DNA of 5,173 nt from Scatosoma sp045643825 (GTDB taxonomy: Bacteria > Bacillota > Clostridia > Christensenellales > Borkfalkiaceae), in contig JAZRFV010000055.1 in the NCBI GenBank assembly GCA_045643825.1, positions 1 through 5,173 of the forward strand, given 5' to 3'. The notes under the pieces were generated by a model. That model did not search any database, was not told where the DNA came from, and saw only the letters and a list, made by a program, of their open reading frames with translations. The stretch's first letter is position 1. Each line of letters starts with the position of its first letter. Positions 1 through 4,432 of this stretch are shown here, piece after piece. The translations under genes were made by a program, and so were the position numbers.

Positions 1-333
1 TGGGCTCGTTCCGGTGGCGGTGTACGTCCCGGCTTTGAAGGCGGTCAGATGCCTATTGCACGTCGTGTACCCAAGAGAGGTTTCACGCACAACGGCAAAA
101 AGGAATACGTTATTGTCAACCTTGCTGACCTTGCAGAATTGCCTGCAGGTACGGTTGTTGACTACGGCTTCGTAATGGCAAACGGTCTTGCGAAAGAAGT
201 TAAAAATAACTGCGGACTGAAAGTTCTCGGTAGCGGCGAACATAACGTTGCGCTTACCGTGAAAGCGGCGAAATTCTCCGCATCCGCAAAAGCAGCTATC
301 GAAGCTGCCCAGGGTACGGCGGAGACCCTCTAA
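1..333 (+). CDS. rplO: Ribosomal protein L15 (uL15), C-terminal part, 5' end cut by the window
   Basis: Structural protein of the large ribosomal subunit that contacts 23S rRNA and assembles late. The reading frame is open from base 1 and gives 110 residues ending in TAA; a full L15 is about 145 residues, so roughly the first 35 are missing. The visible part starts WARSGGGVRPGFEGGQ and continues MPIARRVPKRGF, the Gly-rich segment and the basic GGQMP-ARR-PKRGF block that mark L15. The C-terminal half (residues 60-110 of the visible part) is the usual alpha/beta domain with 'VLGSGE' and 'VKAAKFSASAKAAIEAAQG'. An ATG at 49 lies inside the conserved block and is not the start. Position directly before secY is the standard spc-operon order. 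The identification is close to certain. Confidence 0.97.
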   Translation, partial: WARSGGGVRPGFEGGQMPIARRVPKRGFTHNGKKEYVIVNLADLAELPAGTVVDYGFVMANGLAKEVKNNCGLKVLGSGEHNVALTVKAAKFSASAKAAIEAAQGTAETL

Positions 334-348
334 TTAGAGAATGTGACC

Positions 349-376
349 ACGGAAAATTGCGCATGCGATTTTCCGT
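349..376 (+). other. Perfect 9-bp inverted repeat / RNA hairpin upstream of secY
   Basis: The arms ACGGAAAAT (349-357) and ATTTTCCGT (368-376) are exactly complementary around a 10-base centre. Pairing can continue inside with one G-U and two G-C pairs, leaving a GCAT loop. The following bases are AGTTCGCG, not a U-run, so it is not a typical rho-independent terminator. It may be an mRNA processing or stability element between rplO and secY. Confidence 0.6.
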
Positions 377-421
377 AGTTCGCGTTATTTCTCCCCGACG
401 TTTGACGAGGGGAACCCCCTC

Positions 422-452
422 CCGTTAAAACGCAAGAAAAAACCATTAACGG
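422..452 (+). promoter_or_regulatory. Hairpin overlapping the secY ribosome binding site
   Basis: CCGTTAA (422-428) is exactly complementary to TTAACGG (446-452). The 3' arm contains the first two bases of the secY Shine-Dalgarno GGAG (451-454), which sits 6 bases before the ATG at 461. Folding would partly hide the ribosome binding site. The stem is 7 bp with a 17-base A-rich loop, so it is only moderately stable and could be opened by a ribosome or a protein. Translational control of secY by this stem is inference. Confidence 0.45.
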
Positions 453-460
453 AGAAAAAA

Positions 461-1765
461 ATGTTACAGACAATTATCAATGCCTTTAAGGTAAAGGAAA
501 TCAGACGCAAGGTGTACATGATGCTCCTTTTGCTCTTGGTTTTCCGTATCGGCTGTTTTATTCCGGTTCCCGGTTTGGACAGAGTTGCATTTGGTGGCGC
601 AGTAGAAACGAATGACTACCTCACTTTGATGAGCAGTCTTACCGGTGGCGCGCTTGCTCAAGGTACGCTGTTTGCTTTGGGTATCGGGCCTTACATCAAC
701 GCGTCGATTATTATGCAGCTTTTGGCGGTAGGTATTCCTGCGCTTGAAAGATTGTCCAAGCAAGGCGAAGAAGGCCGTAAAAAAATCGCGCAATATACGA
801 GATACGTAACGATTTTGCTTGCAATTATCCAATCGGTTGGTATCATTATCAACTTTGCAAGCGATAAGCAAGCGATTCAAGTGTCGTTGTTTGCAAACTC
901 GACGGTACTTGCAGGTATCTTTATGGCGCTCGTTTACACGGCAGGTGCATTGGTTGTAATGTGGATCGGTGAAAGAATTACCGACTACGGTGTAGGCAAC
1001 GGTCAATCGATGATTATTTTCGTTGGTATCTTGTCCACCGCAGGTATGCAAATCGTAAACAAGATTAAGGCAATTCCCAGCGACATTGGTCAAATTTGGG
1101 ATTTGATTGCATTCTTCCTTGTTTGCGCAGTAATCTTCTTCGCAATCATCTACGTTGACCTTTCCGAAAGAAAGGTACCCGTGCAGTATGCTAAACAAAT
1201 CAAGGGCAGAAAGATGTACGGCGGTCAGTCCTCCGCGATTCCTATCAGAATCTCCGGTGGCGGCGTTATGCCTCTCATCTTCGCGTTCTCGATCCTCAGT
1301 TTCCCTCAAAGGCTTGCCAGCATGTTCTGGCCCGGTTCGGGTTTTGAAATCTGGTGGAACAACTGGATGTCGGCAACGGCAGAAGGTTGGGGTGCTGTTG
1401 TATATGCATTCGTTCTTTGCGTATTGATTTTCGCATTCTCGTTCTTCTATGCACAGATGCAATTCAATCCCGAAGACGTATCCAAGAGTATTCAGCAGAA
1501 CGGCGGCTTCATCCAAGGTATTCGTCCTGGTAGAGCTACGGAGGCATATCTCAAAAAGATTTCCAACCGTATCACGTTGTTCGGCGCAATTTATCTTTCG
1601 CTTGTTGCCTTCATTCCTTCCGTTGCATTCGCATGGGCAGCGTTTGATCTTGTCAACGTATTCTCTACGACGGGTATCCTCATCGTAGTATCCTGCGCAA
1701 TGGAATTTGAAAAGCAGTTGCAAGCACAGCTGATGATGAAAAACTACAAAGGCTTCTTGAAATAA
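461..1765 (+). CDS. secY: Protein translocase subunit SecY
   Basis: Central channel subunit of the SecYEG translocon in the cytoplasmic membrane; it passes unfolded proteins from SecA or the ribosome across or into the membrane. The 434 residues are the normal family length. About ten hydrophobic membrane segments are visible (near 20-37, 70-90, 115-131, 148-170, 182-200, 215-233, 268-287, 311-331, 372-391, 397-416). The plug region lies around 58-72. The cytoplasmic C4 loop carries VPVQYAKQIKGRKMYGGQS (239-257), and the C5 loop carries FNPEDV and GIRPG, whose Arg355 corresponds to the conserved Arg357 of E. coli that is needed for SecA-driven transport. The C-terminus ends YKGFLK as in many Bacillota. 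The ATG start is supported by GGAG at 451-454, 6 bases upstream. It sits between rplO and adk, the usual spc-operon order in Gram-positive bacteria. Nothing is missing. Confidence 0.99.
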   Translation: MLQTIINAFKVKEIRRKVYMMLLLLLVFRIGCFIPVPGLDRVAFGGAVETNDYLTLMSSLTGGALAQGTLFALGIGPYINASIIMQLLAVGIPALERLSKQGEEGRKKIAQYTRYVTILLAIIQSVGIIINFASDKQAIQVSLFANSTVLAGIFMALVYTAGALVVMWIGERITDYGVGNGQSMIIFVGILSTAGMQIVNKIKAIPSDIGQIWDLIAFFLVCAVIFFAIIYVDLSERKVPVQYAKQIKGRKMYGGQSSAIPIRISGGGVMPLIFAFSILSFPQRLASMFWPGSGFEIWWNNWMSATAEGWGAVVYAFVLCVLIFAFSFFYAQMQFNPEDVSKSIQQNGGFIQGIRPGRATEAYLKKISNRITLFGAIYLSLVAFIPSVAFAWAAFDLVNVFSTTGILIVVSCAMEFEKQLQAQLMMKNYKGFLK

Positions 1766-1777
1766 GAAATAACCCAG

Positions 1778-1806
1778 CGCTTCGCTTGCGTAAGGCAGGC
1801 GGAGCG
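1778..1806 (+). other. 12-bp hairpin between secY and adk
   Basis: The segments 1778-1789 and 1795-1806 pair over 12 positions (ten Watson-Crick, two G-U) around the five-base loop GTAAG. It begins 13 bases after the secY stop. The stem is GC-rich and should be stable, but the following bases (TGAAGGTTGAC) contain no U-run, so a simple intrinsic terminator is unlikely. It may protect the 3' end of the upstream message or take part in a structured adk leader. Confidence 0.6.
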
Positions 1807-1813
1807 TGAAGGT

Positions 1814-1843
1814 TGACAAAAGAAGATCTTTAGTGATTTGTCA
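1814..1843 (+). other. Second inverted repeat next to the adk ribosome binding site
   Basis: TGACAAA (1814-1820) and TTTGTCA (1837-1843) are exactly complementary, with a 16-base interior containing the palindrome AAGATCTT. The 3' arm ends two bases before the adk Shine-Dalgarno GAGGT (1846-1850), so the fold would leave the site single-stranded but flanked by a helix. With the stem at 1778-1806 it makes most of the 95-base secY-adk gap structured. The function is unknown. Confidence 0.4.
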
Positions 1844-1860
1844 GCGAGGTAGTAAAAAAC

Positions 1861-2490
1861 ATGAACATTATTTTACTCGGCGCGCCCGGTGCAGGAAAAG
1901 GGACGCAGGCTTCGAAAATTTCGGATTGCTACAATCTTCCTCACATTTCAACGGGCGATATTTTCAGAGAAAACATGAAGAATCAAACCCCGATCGGGTT
2001 GCTCGCAAAAACCTATATCGACGACGGCAAGCTCGTCCCCGATAAGGAAACTTGCGAAATCGTAGAGGAGCGTTTGTCTCGCGACGATTGCAAAGATGGT
2101 TACATGCTTGACGGCTTCCCCCGTACGGTTGTACAGGCGGAGGTGCTTGACAAGATGGAACACATCGACTTGGTGATTAACATCGACGTCGACGAAGAAC
2201 TCTTGATGGACCGCTTGTGCGGTAGAAGAGTTTGCAAGGATTGCGGCGAAAGCTATCACATTTCCCGCTTAAACGGTGCAATTACTTGTGCTCGTTGCGG
2301 CGGAGAGCTCTATCAAAGAAAGGACGATAACCCTGAAACGGTAAGCAAGCGTTTGAAGGTGTATAAAGCGCAAACGGCGCCGCTTATCGACTACTACACG
2401 AAGAAGGGCTTGCTCTTCAACGTAAAAAGCAACACAACCCCCGAGGATGTGTTTGAGAAAATTTCAGCAAAGTTAGATACCTTAAGATAA
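1861..2490 (+). CDS. adk: Adenylate kinase, zinc-binding LID type
   Basis: Cytoplasmic enzyme that converts ATP + AMP to two ADP and so balances adenylate nucleotides. The 209 residues are close to the usual length for long-form bacterial enzymes. The P-loop GAPGAGKGT is at 7-15, the AMP-binding STGD with the following Arg36 at 30-36, and the DGFPRT motif at 84-89. The LID domain (about 121-158) begins GRRVC and holds two CxxC pairs, Cys125/Cys128 and Cys143/Cys146, the four-cysteine arrangement that binds structural zinc in many Gram-positive enzymes. Arg122, Arg123, the D-NPETV segment (156-161) and Arg164 match the catalytic arginine region. The start ATG has GAGGT at 1846-1850, 10 bases upstream. 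It lies between secY and map, as in most Bacillota. Sure identification. Confidence 0.98.
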   Translation: MNIILLGAPGAGKGTQASKISDCYNLPHISTGDIFRENMKNQTPIGLLAKTYIDDGKLVPDKETCEIVEERLSRDDCKDGYMLDGFPRTVVQAEVLDKMEHIDLVINIDVDEELLMDRLCGRRVCKDCGESYHISRLNGAITCARCGGELYQRKDDNPETVSKRLKVYKAQTAPLIDYYTKKGLLFNVKSNTTPEDVFEKISAKLDTLR

Positions 2491-2496
2491 CGAAAT

Positions 2497-3240
2497 ATGG
2501 TTCACGTAAAAAGCGAAAAAGAAATAGACCTTATCCGAGAATCTTGTAAAATCGTACGAGACACGTTAGATTTTGTCGGCTCGAAGATTCAAGCCGGTAT
2601 GAGTACGAGAGAGGTTGACGAATTGGTGGAACGGTACATCCGTGCATCGGGCGGCAATCCTTCCTGTCTTGGATATGGCGGCTTCCCTGCATCGGCTTGC
2701 ATTTCGGTCAACGAAATGGTCGTGCACGGAATCCCTGACGAACGCATCTTAAAGGATGGCGACATCGTCAGCGTAGACGTGGTGGTCGATAAAAAGCACT
2801 ATCACGGTGATGCATGCCGAACCTTCTGTATCGGTGCTGTTGCTCCTGAAGTAAAGCAGCTGGTCAAGGTTACGGAAGAATGTTTCTTCAAAGCCATCGA
2901 AAACCTGCGCGCAGGCTCGGCGTTGTATGATATCGGTTATGCCGTTCAACAACATGCTGAAGCACACGGCTATGGTGTAATCCGTTCCTACACGGGACAC
3001 GGAATCGGTAGAGAAATGCACGAAGATCCTTCGGTTCCCAACTACGGGAAGAAGGGTACGGGTATGCGGCTTAGAGCTGGCACCGTGCTGTGTATCGAGC
3101 CGATGATCGCCATGGGCGATTGGAAGGTCCGCTTGTTAAAGGACGGCTGGGGCGCGGTCACGATGGATGGGAAACCTGCAGCACATTATGAAAACACCAT
3201 CGTAATCCGAGAGGATGGCGTGGAAATATTAACGTTATAA
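2497..3240 (+). CDS. map: Methionine aminopeptidase, type I
   Basis: Metal-dependent cytoplasmic enzyme that removes the initiator methionine from nascent proteins with a small second residue. The 247 residues form a single pita-bread catalytic domain without an N-terminal extension (type Ia). All five metal ligands are present: Asp94 (VSVD), Asp105 (YHGD), His168 (TGHGIG), Glu201 (CIEPM) and Glu232 (HYEN). His77 (VVHG) and His175 (MHED), which line the substrate pocket in the family, are also there. The residue after Glu232 is Asn, where E. coli has His. The ATG lies 6 bases after the adk stop and has no recognisable Shine-Dalgarno in the preceding bases (TTAAGATAACGAAAT), so translation is probably coupled to adk. 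The N-terminus 'KSEKEIDLIRESCKIV' fits the family, supporting this start. Confidence 0.98.
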   Translation: MVHVKSEKEIDLIRESCKIVRDTLDFVGSKIQAGMSTREVDELVERYIRASGGNPSCLGYGGFPASACISVNEMVVHGIPDERILKDGDIVSVDVVVDKKHYHGDACRTFCIGAVAPEVKQLVKVTEECFFKAIENLRAGSALYDIGYAVQQHAEAHGYGVIRSYTGHGIGREMHEDPSVPNYGKKGTGMRLRAGTVLCIEPMIAMGDWKVRLLKDGWGAVTMDGKPAAHYENTIVIREDGVEILTL

Positions 3241-3261
3241 CGATAGAAAAAATAAAAAAGA

Positions 3262-3279
3262 CGTGGCAAAAAAGTCACG
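3262..3279 (+). other. Small hairpin between map and infA
   Basis: CGTGGC (3262-3267) pairs with GTCACG (3274-3279), five Watson-Crick pairs and one G-U, around an all-A loop of six bases. It lies in the A-rich 66-base gap between map and infA, 14 bases before the infA Shine-Dalgarno. No U-run follows. It may have no function. The gap has no room for the KOW-domain (L14e-like) gene that some Bacillota carry at this position. Confidence 0.3.
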
Positions 3280-3306
3280 CGGATAAAAAAATCGGAGGGA
3301 GTTTCT

Positions 3307-3528
3307 GTGTCCAAAGACGACGTAATCGAAGCGGAAGGGAAAGTAATCGAAGCGTTGCCCAATGCAACCTTCAAGGTACAGCTTTCCAACGGTCACATAA
3401 TCACGGCGTATATTTCCGGTAAGCTTCGTATGAACTATATTAGAATCATCGAAGGCGATACGGTAAAGTTGGAAATGAGTCCGTATGATCTGACGAAAGG
3501 CAGAATCACGTGGCGCAGCAAGTCGTAA
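3307..3528 (+). CDS. infA: Translation initiation factor IF-1
   Basis: Small cytoplasmic OB-fold (S1-like) protein that occupies the A site of the 30S subunit during initiation and supports IF-2 and IF-3. The 73 residues match the usual 71-73. The hallmark pieces are visible: DDVIEAEGKVIEALPNA (4-20), FKVQLSNGH (22-30), ISGKLRMNYIRI (36-47), the loop EGDTV and the C-terminal SPYDLTKGRITWR (58-70). The start is GTG at 3307, chosen because GGAGG at 3294-3298 lies 8 bases upstream and the next residues SKDDVIE align with the family N-terminus. It lies between map and rpmJ, the common Gram-positive order. A weak 6-bp hairpin (3522-3537) spans the stop codon. Confidence 0.98.
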   Translation: MSKDDVIEAEGKVIEALPNATFKVQLSNGHIITAYISGKLRMNYIRIIEGDTVKLEMSPYDLTKGRITWRSKS

Positions 3529-3537
3529 GTATACGAC
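3522..3537 (+). other. 6-bp hairpin across the infA stop codon
   Basis: GTCGTA (3522-3527) and TACGAC (3532-3537) are exact complements around the four-base loop AGTA, and the fold includes the TAA of infA. It has no U-run and is short, so it is at most a minor stability or coupling element between infA and rpmJ. Confidence 0.35.
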
Positions 3538-3567
3538 GCAAGAGTTTAATTAACAAGGAGAAAAACA

Positions 3568-3684
3568 ATGAAAGTAAGACCTTCTGTAAAACCTATGTGC
3601 GACAAGTGCAAAGTTATTAAAAGAAACGGCAGAGTAATGGTTATTTGTTCCAAGAACAAGAGCCACAAGCAGAGACAGGGCTAA
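3568..3684 (+). CDS. rpmJ: Ribosomal protein L36 (bL36), zinc-binding form
   Basis: The smallest protein of the large ribosomal subunit, bound to 23S rRNA. The frame encodes 38 residues, MKVRPSVKPMCDKCKVIKRN followed by GRVMVICSKNKSHKQRQG, which is the normal length and sequence for L36. The zinc ribbon is intact: Cys11, Cys14, Cys27 and His33 (C-x2-C-x12-C-x5-H), so this is the zinc-dependent (C+) version rather than a cysteine-free paralogue. AAGGAG at 3555-3560 lies 7 bases before the ATG. It is encoded 39 bases after infA, as usual, and is the last gene before the long gap that leads to rpsM. Very sure despite the small size, because the whole protein is recognisable. Confidence 0.98.
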   Translation: MKVRPSVKPMCDKCKVIKRNGRVMVICSKNKSHKQRQG

Positions 3685-3721
3685 TTTTTAAAAAAATCCC
3701 TAAAAAAGTATCGCAAAACAC

Positions 3722-3751
3722 TTGACACATCTTGACATATTATGGTAAAAT
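3722..3751 (+). promoter_or_regulatory. Sigma-A type promoter, upstream member of a tandem pair
   Basis: A perfect -35 box TTGACA (3722-3727) is followed after 18 bases by TAAAAT (3746-3751), five of six matches to TATAAT. The -10 is preceded by TGG (3743-3745), giving an extended TGn -10. The expected start of transcription is near 3758. It would drive rpsM and the downstream alpha-operon genes with a leader of about 280 bases. Confidence 0.75.
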
Positions 3752-3759
3752 GTTAGTAT
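3732..3759 (+). promoter_or_regulatory. Second, overlapping sigma-A type promoter
   Basis: A second perfect TTGACA (3732-3737) lies exactly 10 bases after the first. Sixteen bases further on is TAGTAT (3754-3759), four of six matches to TATAAT. It would start transcription near 3766. It is weaker than the upstream pair on its -10 and could instead be a spare -35 or a coincidental repeat (CTTGACA occurs twice). Confidence 0.45.
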
Positions 3760-3774
3760 GCCGTAATTTGGGGG

Positions 3775-3798
3775 ATGTCGCAAAAAAGCGATATTTTT
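3775..3798 (+). other. Small hairpin with T-run near the leader 5' end
   Basis: ATGTCGC (3775-3781) pairs with GCGATAT (3788-3794), with one G-U pair, around a loop of six A. The 3' arm runs directly into TTTT then CTC, giving a terminator-like look only about 20-40 bases after the predicted transcription starts. The preceding GGGG (3771-3774) could extend the stem by G-U pairs. It may act as an early pause or attenuation site; the stem is short and the call is tentative. Confidence 0.35.
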
Positions 3799-3813
3799 CT
3801 CAAAAATGAATAC

Positions 3814-3932
3814 TGTAATCAAGCTGAATTTCCGTAATTTTACGGAAACTCAGTTTTGTTGCGTTTAATAATCCTTGCAAAAATAGGCATTTTTCATCGA
3901 AAAATCCGACAAGGATTATAAACGAGATTACG
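3814..3932 (+). ncRNA. Candidate cis-regulatory RNA: three-way junction in the rpsM leader
   Basis: Three nested helices close on each other. P1 pairs GTAATC (3815-3820) with GATTAC (3926-3931), plus a U-G pair 3814/3932. P2 (3821-3856) starts with no gap after P1. P3 pairs 3862-3877 with 3910-3924: ten pairs, a bulged A at 3867, then five more pairs. Five bases separate P2 from P3 and a single A (3925) separates P3 from P1. The P3 interior can form a 7-bp hairpin, ATTTTTC (3889-3895) with GAAAAAT (3899-3905), or instead AAAAAT (3879-3884) with ATTTTT (3889-3894). The pairings are directly visible; that the RNA is functional is inference. It ends about 110 bases before the rpsM ATG, so by position it is unlike the E. 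coli alpha-operon pseudoknot, which S4 binds at the rpsM start site. Confidence 0.6.
3821..3857 (+). terminator. P2 hairpin with U-run, possible attenuator
   Basis: The core arms TTTCCGTAA (3829-3837) and TTACGGAAA (3840-3848) are perfect complements. After one A-C mismatch the pairing continues with CTGA/TCAG and then G-U, A-T and A-T, about 16 pairs in total. The 3' side ends in TTTT (3854-3857), followed by GTTGCGTTT. This resembles a rho-independent terminator of modest quality: the stem is AT-rich and the U-run is interrupted. Because rpsM lies downstream, it would act as a conditional terminator in the leader, or also end transcripts reading through from rpmJ. Confidence 0.45.
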
Positions 3933-3942
3933 AAAATAATAC

Positions 3943-3985
3943 AATGCGTCGATAAAGCATTTTCCACTGCTGAACCCGAGGCATT
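3943..3985 (+). other. Competing hairpins upstream of rpsM
   Basis: AATGC (3943-3947) can pair with GCATT at 3957-3961 (9-base loop) or with GCATT at 3981-3985. In the second case, pairing continues after a G-G mismatch with TCG/CGA. The two options exclude each other. They lie between the three-way junction and the rpsM ribosome binding site. The stems are short, so this is a weak call. Confidence 0.3.
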
Positions 3986-4041
3986 CGTTGGCGATATACA
4001 TTAAATATAAAAAAGAATTAAAAAACGGAGGACAGAAATCT

Positions 4042-4410
4042 ATGGCACGTATTGCCGGTGTGGATTTACCCAGAGAAAAGAGAGTGGAAATCGGCCTTAC
4101 CTACATCTATGGTATCGGTTTGACCACTTCCAAAAAGATTCTCGCTGAAACGGGCATCAATCCTGATACGAGAGTAAAGGATCTTGATGAAACGGACGTT
4201 TCCAAATTGAGAGAATATATTGATCGTAACTTGAGAGTAGAAGGTGAACTTCGTAGTGAAGTATCCCTCAACATTAAGCGCCTTATGGAAATCGGTTGCT
4301 ATCGTGGCATCCGTCACAGAAAGGGCTTGCCTGTTCGCGGCCAGAGCACGAAGAGAAACGCTCGTACGCGTAAAGGTCCTGCACGCGCTATCGCAGGTAA
4401 GAAGAAATAA
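4042..4410 (+). CDS. rpsM: Ribosomal protein S13 (uS13)
   Basis: Protein of the head of the small ribosomal subunit; it contacts 16S rRNA, the P-site tRNA through its tail, and the large subunit through inter-subunit bridges. The 122 residues are the usual length. The N-terminus MARIAGVDLPREKRVEIGLTY, the helix-hairpin-helix-like YGIGLTTSKKIL (23-34), the segment GCYRGIRHRKGLPVRGQSTK (85-104) and the basic tail NARTRKGPARAIAGKKK are all typical. The start at 4042 is chosen over a TTG 54 bases upstream because GGAGG (4027-4031) sits 10 bases before this ATG and the family starts at MARIAGV. It is the first gene of the alpha operon and follows the long structured leader. No abnormal residues seen. 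Confidence 0.98.
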   Translation: MARIAGVDLPREKRVEIGLTYIYGIGLTTSKKILAETGINPDTRVKDLDETDVSKLREYIDRNLRVEGELRSEVSLNIKRLMEIGCYRGIRHRKGLPVRGQSTKRNARTRKGPARAIAGKKK

Positions 4411-4413
4411 TAG

Positions 4414-4419
4414 AGGAGG
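4414..4419 (+). promoter_or_regulatory. rpsK ribosome binding site with long spacing
   Basis: AGGAGG, a full match to the anti-Shine-Dalgarno, lies 13 bases before the rpsK ATG at 4433, longer than the usual 5-9. The in-frame codons directly before the ATG are TAA-AGA-ATT, so no earlier ATG, GTG or TTG start is possible after the site. Confidence 0.8.
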
Positions 4420-4432
4420 CGATTAAAGAATT

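Larger units (their letters stand above)
334..460 (+). promoter_or_regulatory. Structured rplO-secY intergenic leader
   Basis: This 127-base gap contains no gene. Read as RNA it has three hairpin-forming blocks in a row: 349-376, 392-421 (two competing pairings) and 422-452. The last includes part of the secY Shine-Dalgarno sequence. No hairpin here is followed by a clean U-run, so it does not look like an intrinsic terminator; a post-transcriptional role in secY expression, or RNA processing, is the more likely reading. The structures are visible as complementary arms; their function is inference. Confidence 0.45.
3685..4041 (+). promoter_or_regulatory. Long rpmJ-rpsM intergenic region: promoter plus structured leader of the alpha operon
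   Basis: These 357 bases hold no convincing gene. In order one sees an AT-rich stretch (3685-3720), tandem promoter elements (3722-3759), a small hairpin with a T-run (3775-3798), a three-way junction fold (3814-3932), competing AATGC/GCATT hairpins (3943-3985), an A-rich spacer and the rpsM Shine-Dalgarno GGAGG (4027-4031), 10 bases before its ATG. No convincing terminator closes the rpmJ transcript before the promoter, so read-through from the spc genes into this leader is possible. In many bacteria this gap is short; the length and density of pairing here point to regulation of rpsM-rpsK-rpsD and the genes beyond. Confidence 0.7.

Noticed and set aside
402..430. A promoter for secY from TTGACG (402-407) and TTAAAA (425-430)
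   Set aside because: The spacing of 17 is right, but the -10 matches only three of six positions and the region is better explained as RNA structure.
464..1819. A 451-codon open frame on the - strand opposite secY
   Set aside because: It mirrors secY almost end to end, its translation is rich in Arg, Cys and Asn with no recognisable domain, and it has no own ribosome binding site. It is a by-product of secY codon choice.
1813..1837. TTGACA (1813-1818) as a -35 box for adk
   Set aside because: No acceptable -10 lies 16-18 bases downstream; the bases belong to an inverted repeat.
3685..3707. T-run then A-runs right after rpmJ as a terminator
   Set aside because: The T-run and the A-run are adjacent without a loop or GC-rich stem, so no terminator hairpin can form there.
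3806..3868. A 20-codon frame from ATG at 3806 in the rpsM leader
   Set aside because: It has no Shine-Dalgarno upstream, and its bases are better explained by the P1-P2-P3 fold.
3700..4000. Small transposable element (MITE) as the source of the palindromes between rpmJ and rpsM
   Set aside because: No matching terminal inverted repeats or target duplication were found at the edges, and the palindromes are nested as RNA helices downstream of a promoter.
3988..4041. An 18-residue N-terminal extension of S13 from a TTG start
   Set aside because: The family begins at MARIAGV, and GGAGG at 4027-4031 correctly positions the ATG at 4042. The extension would run through that site.
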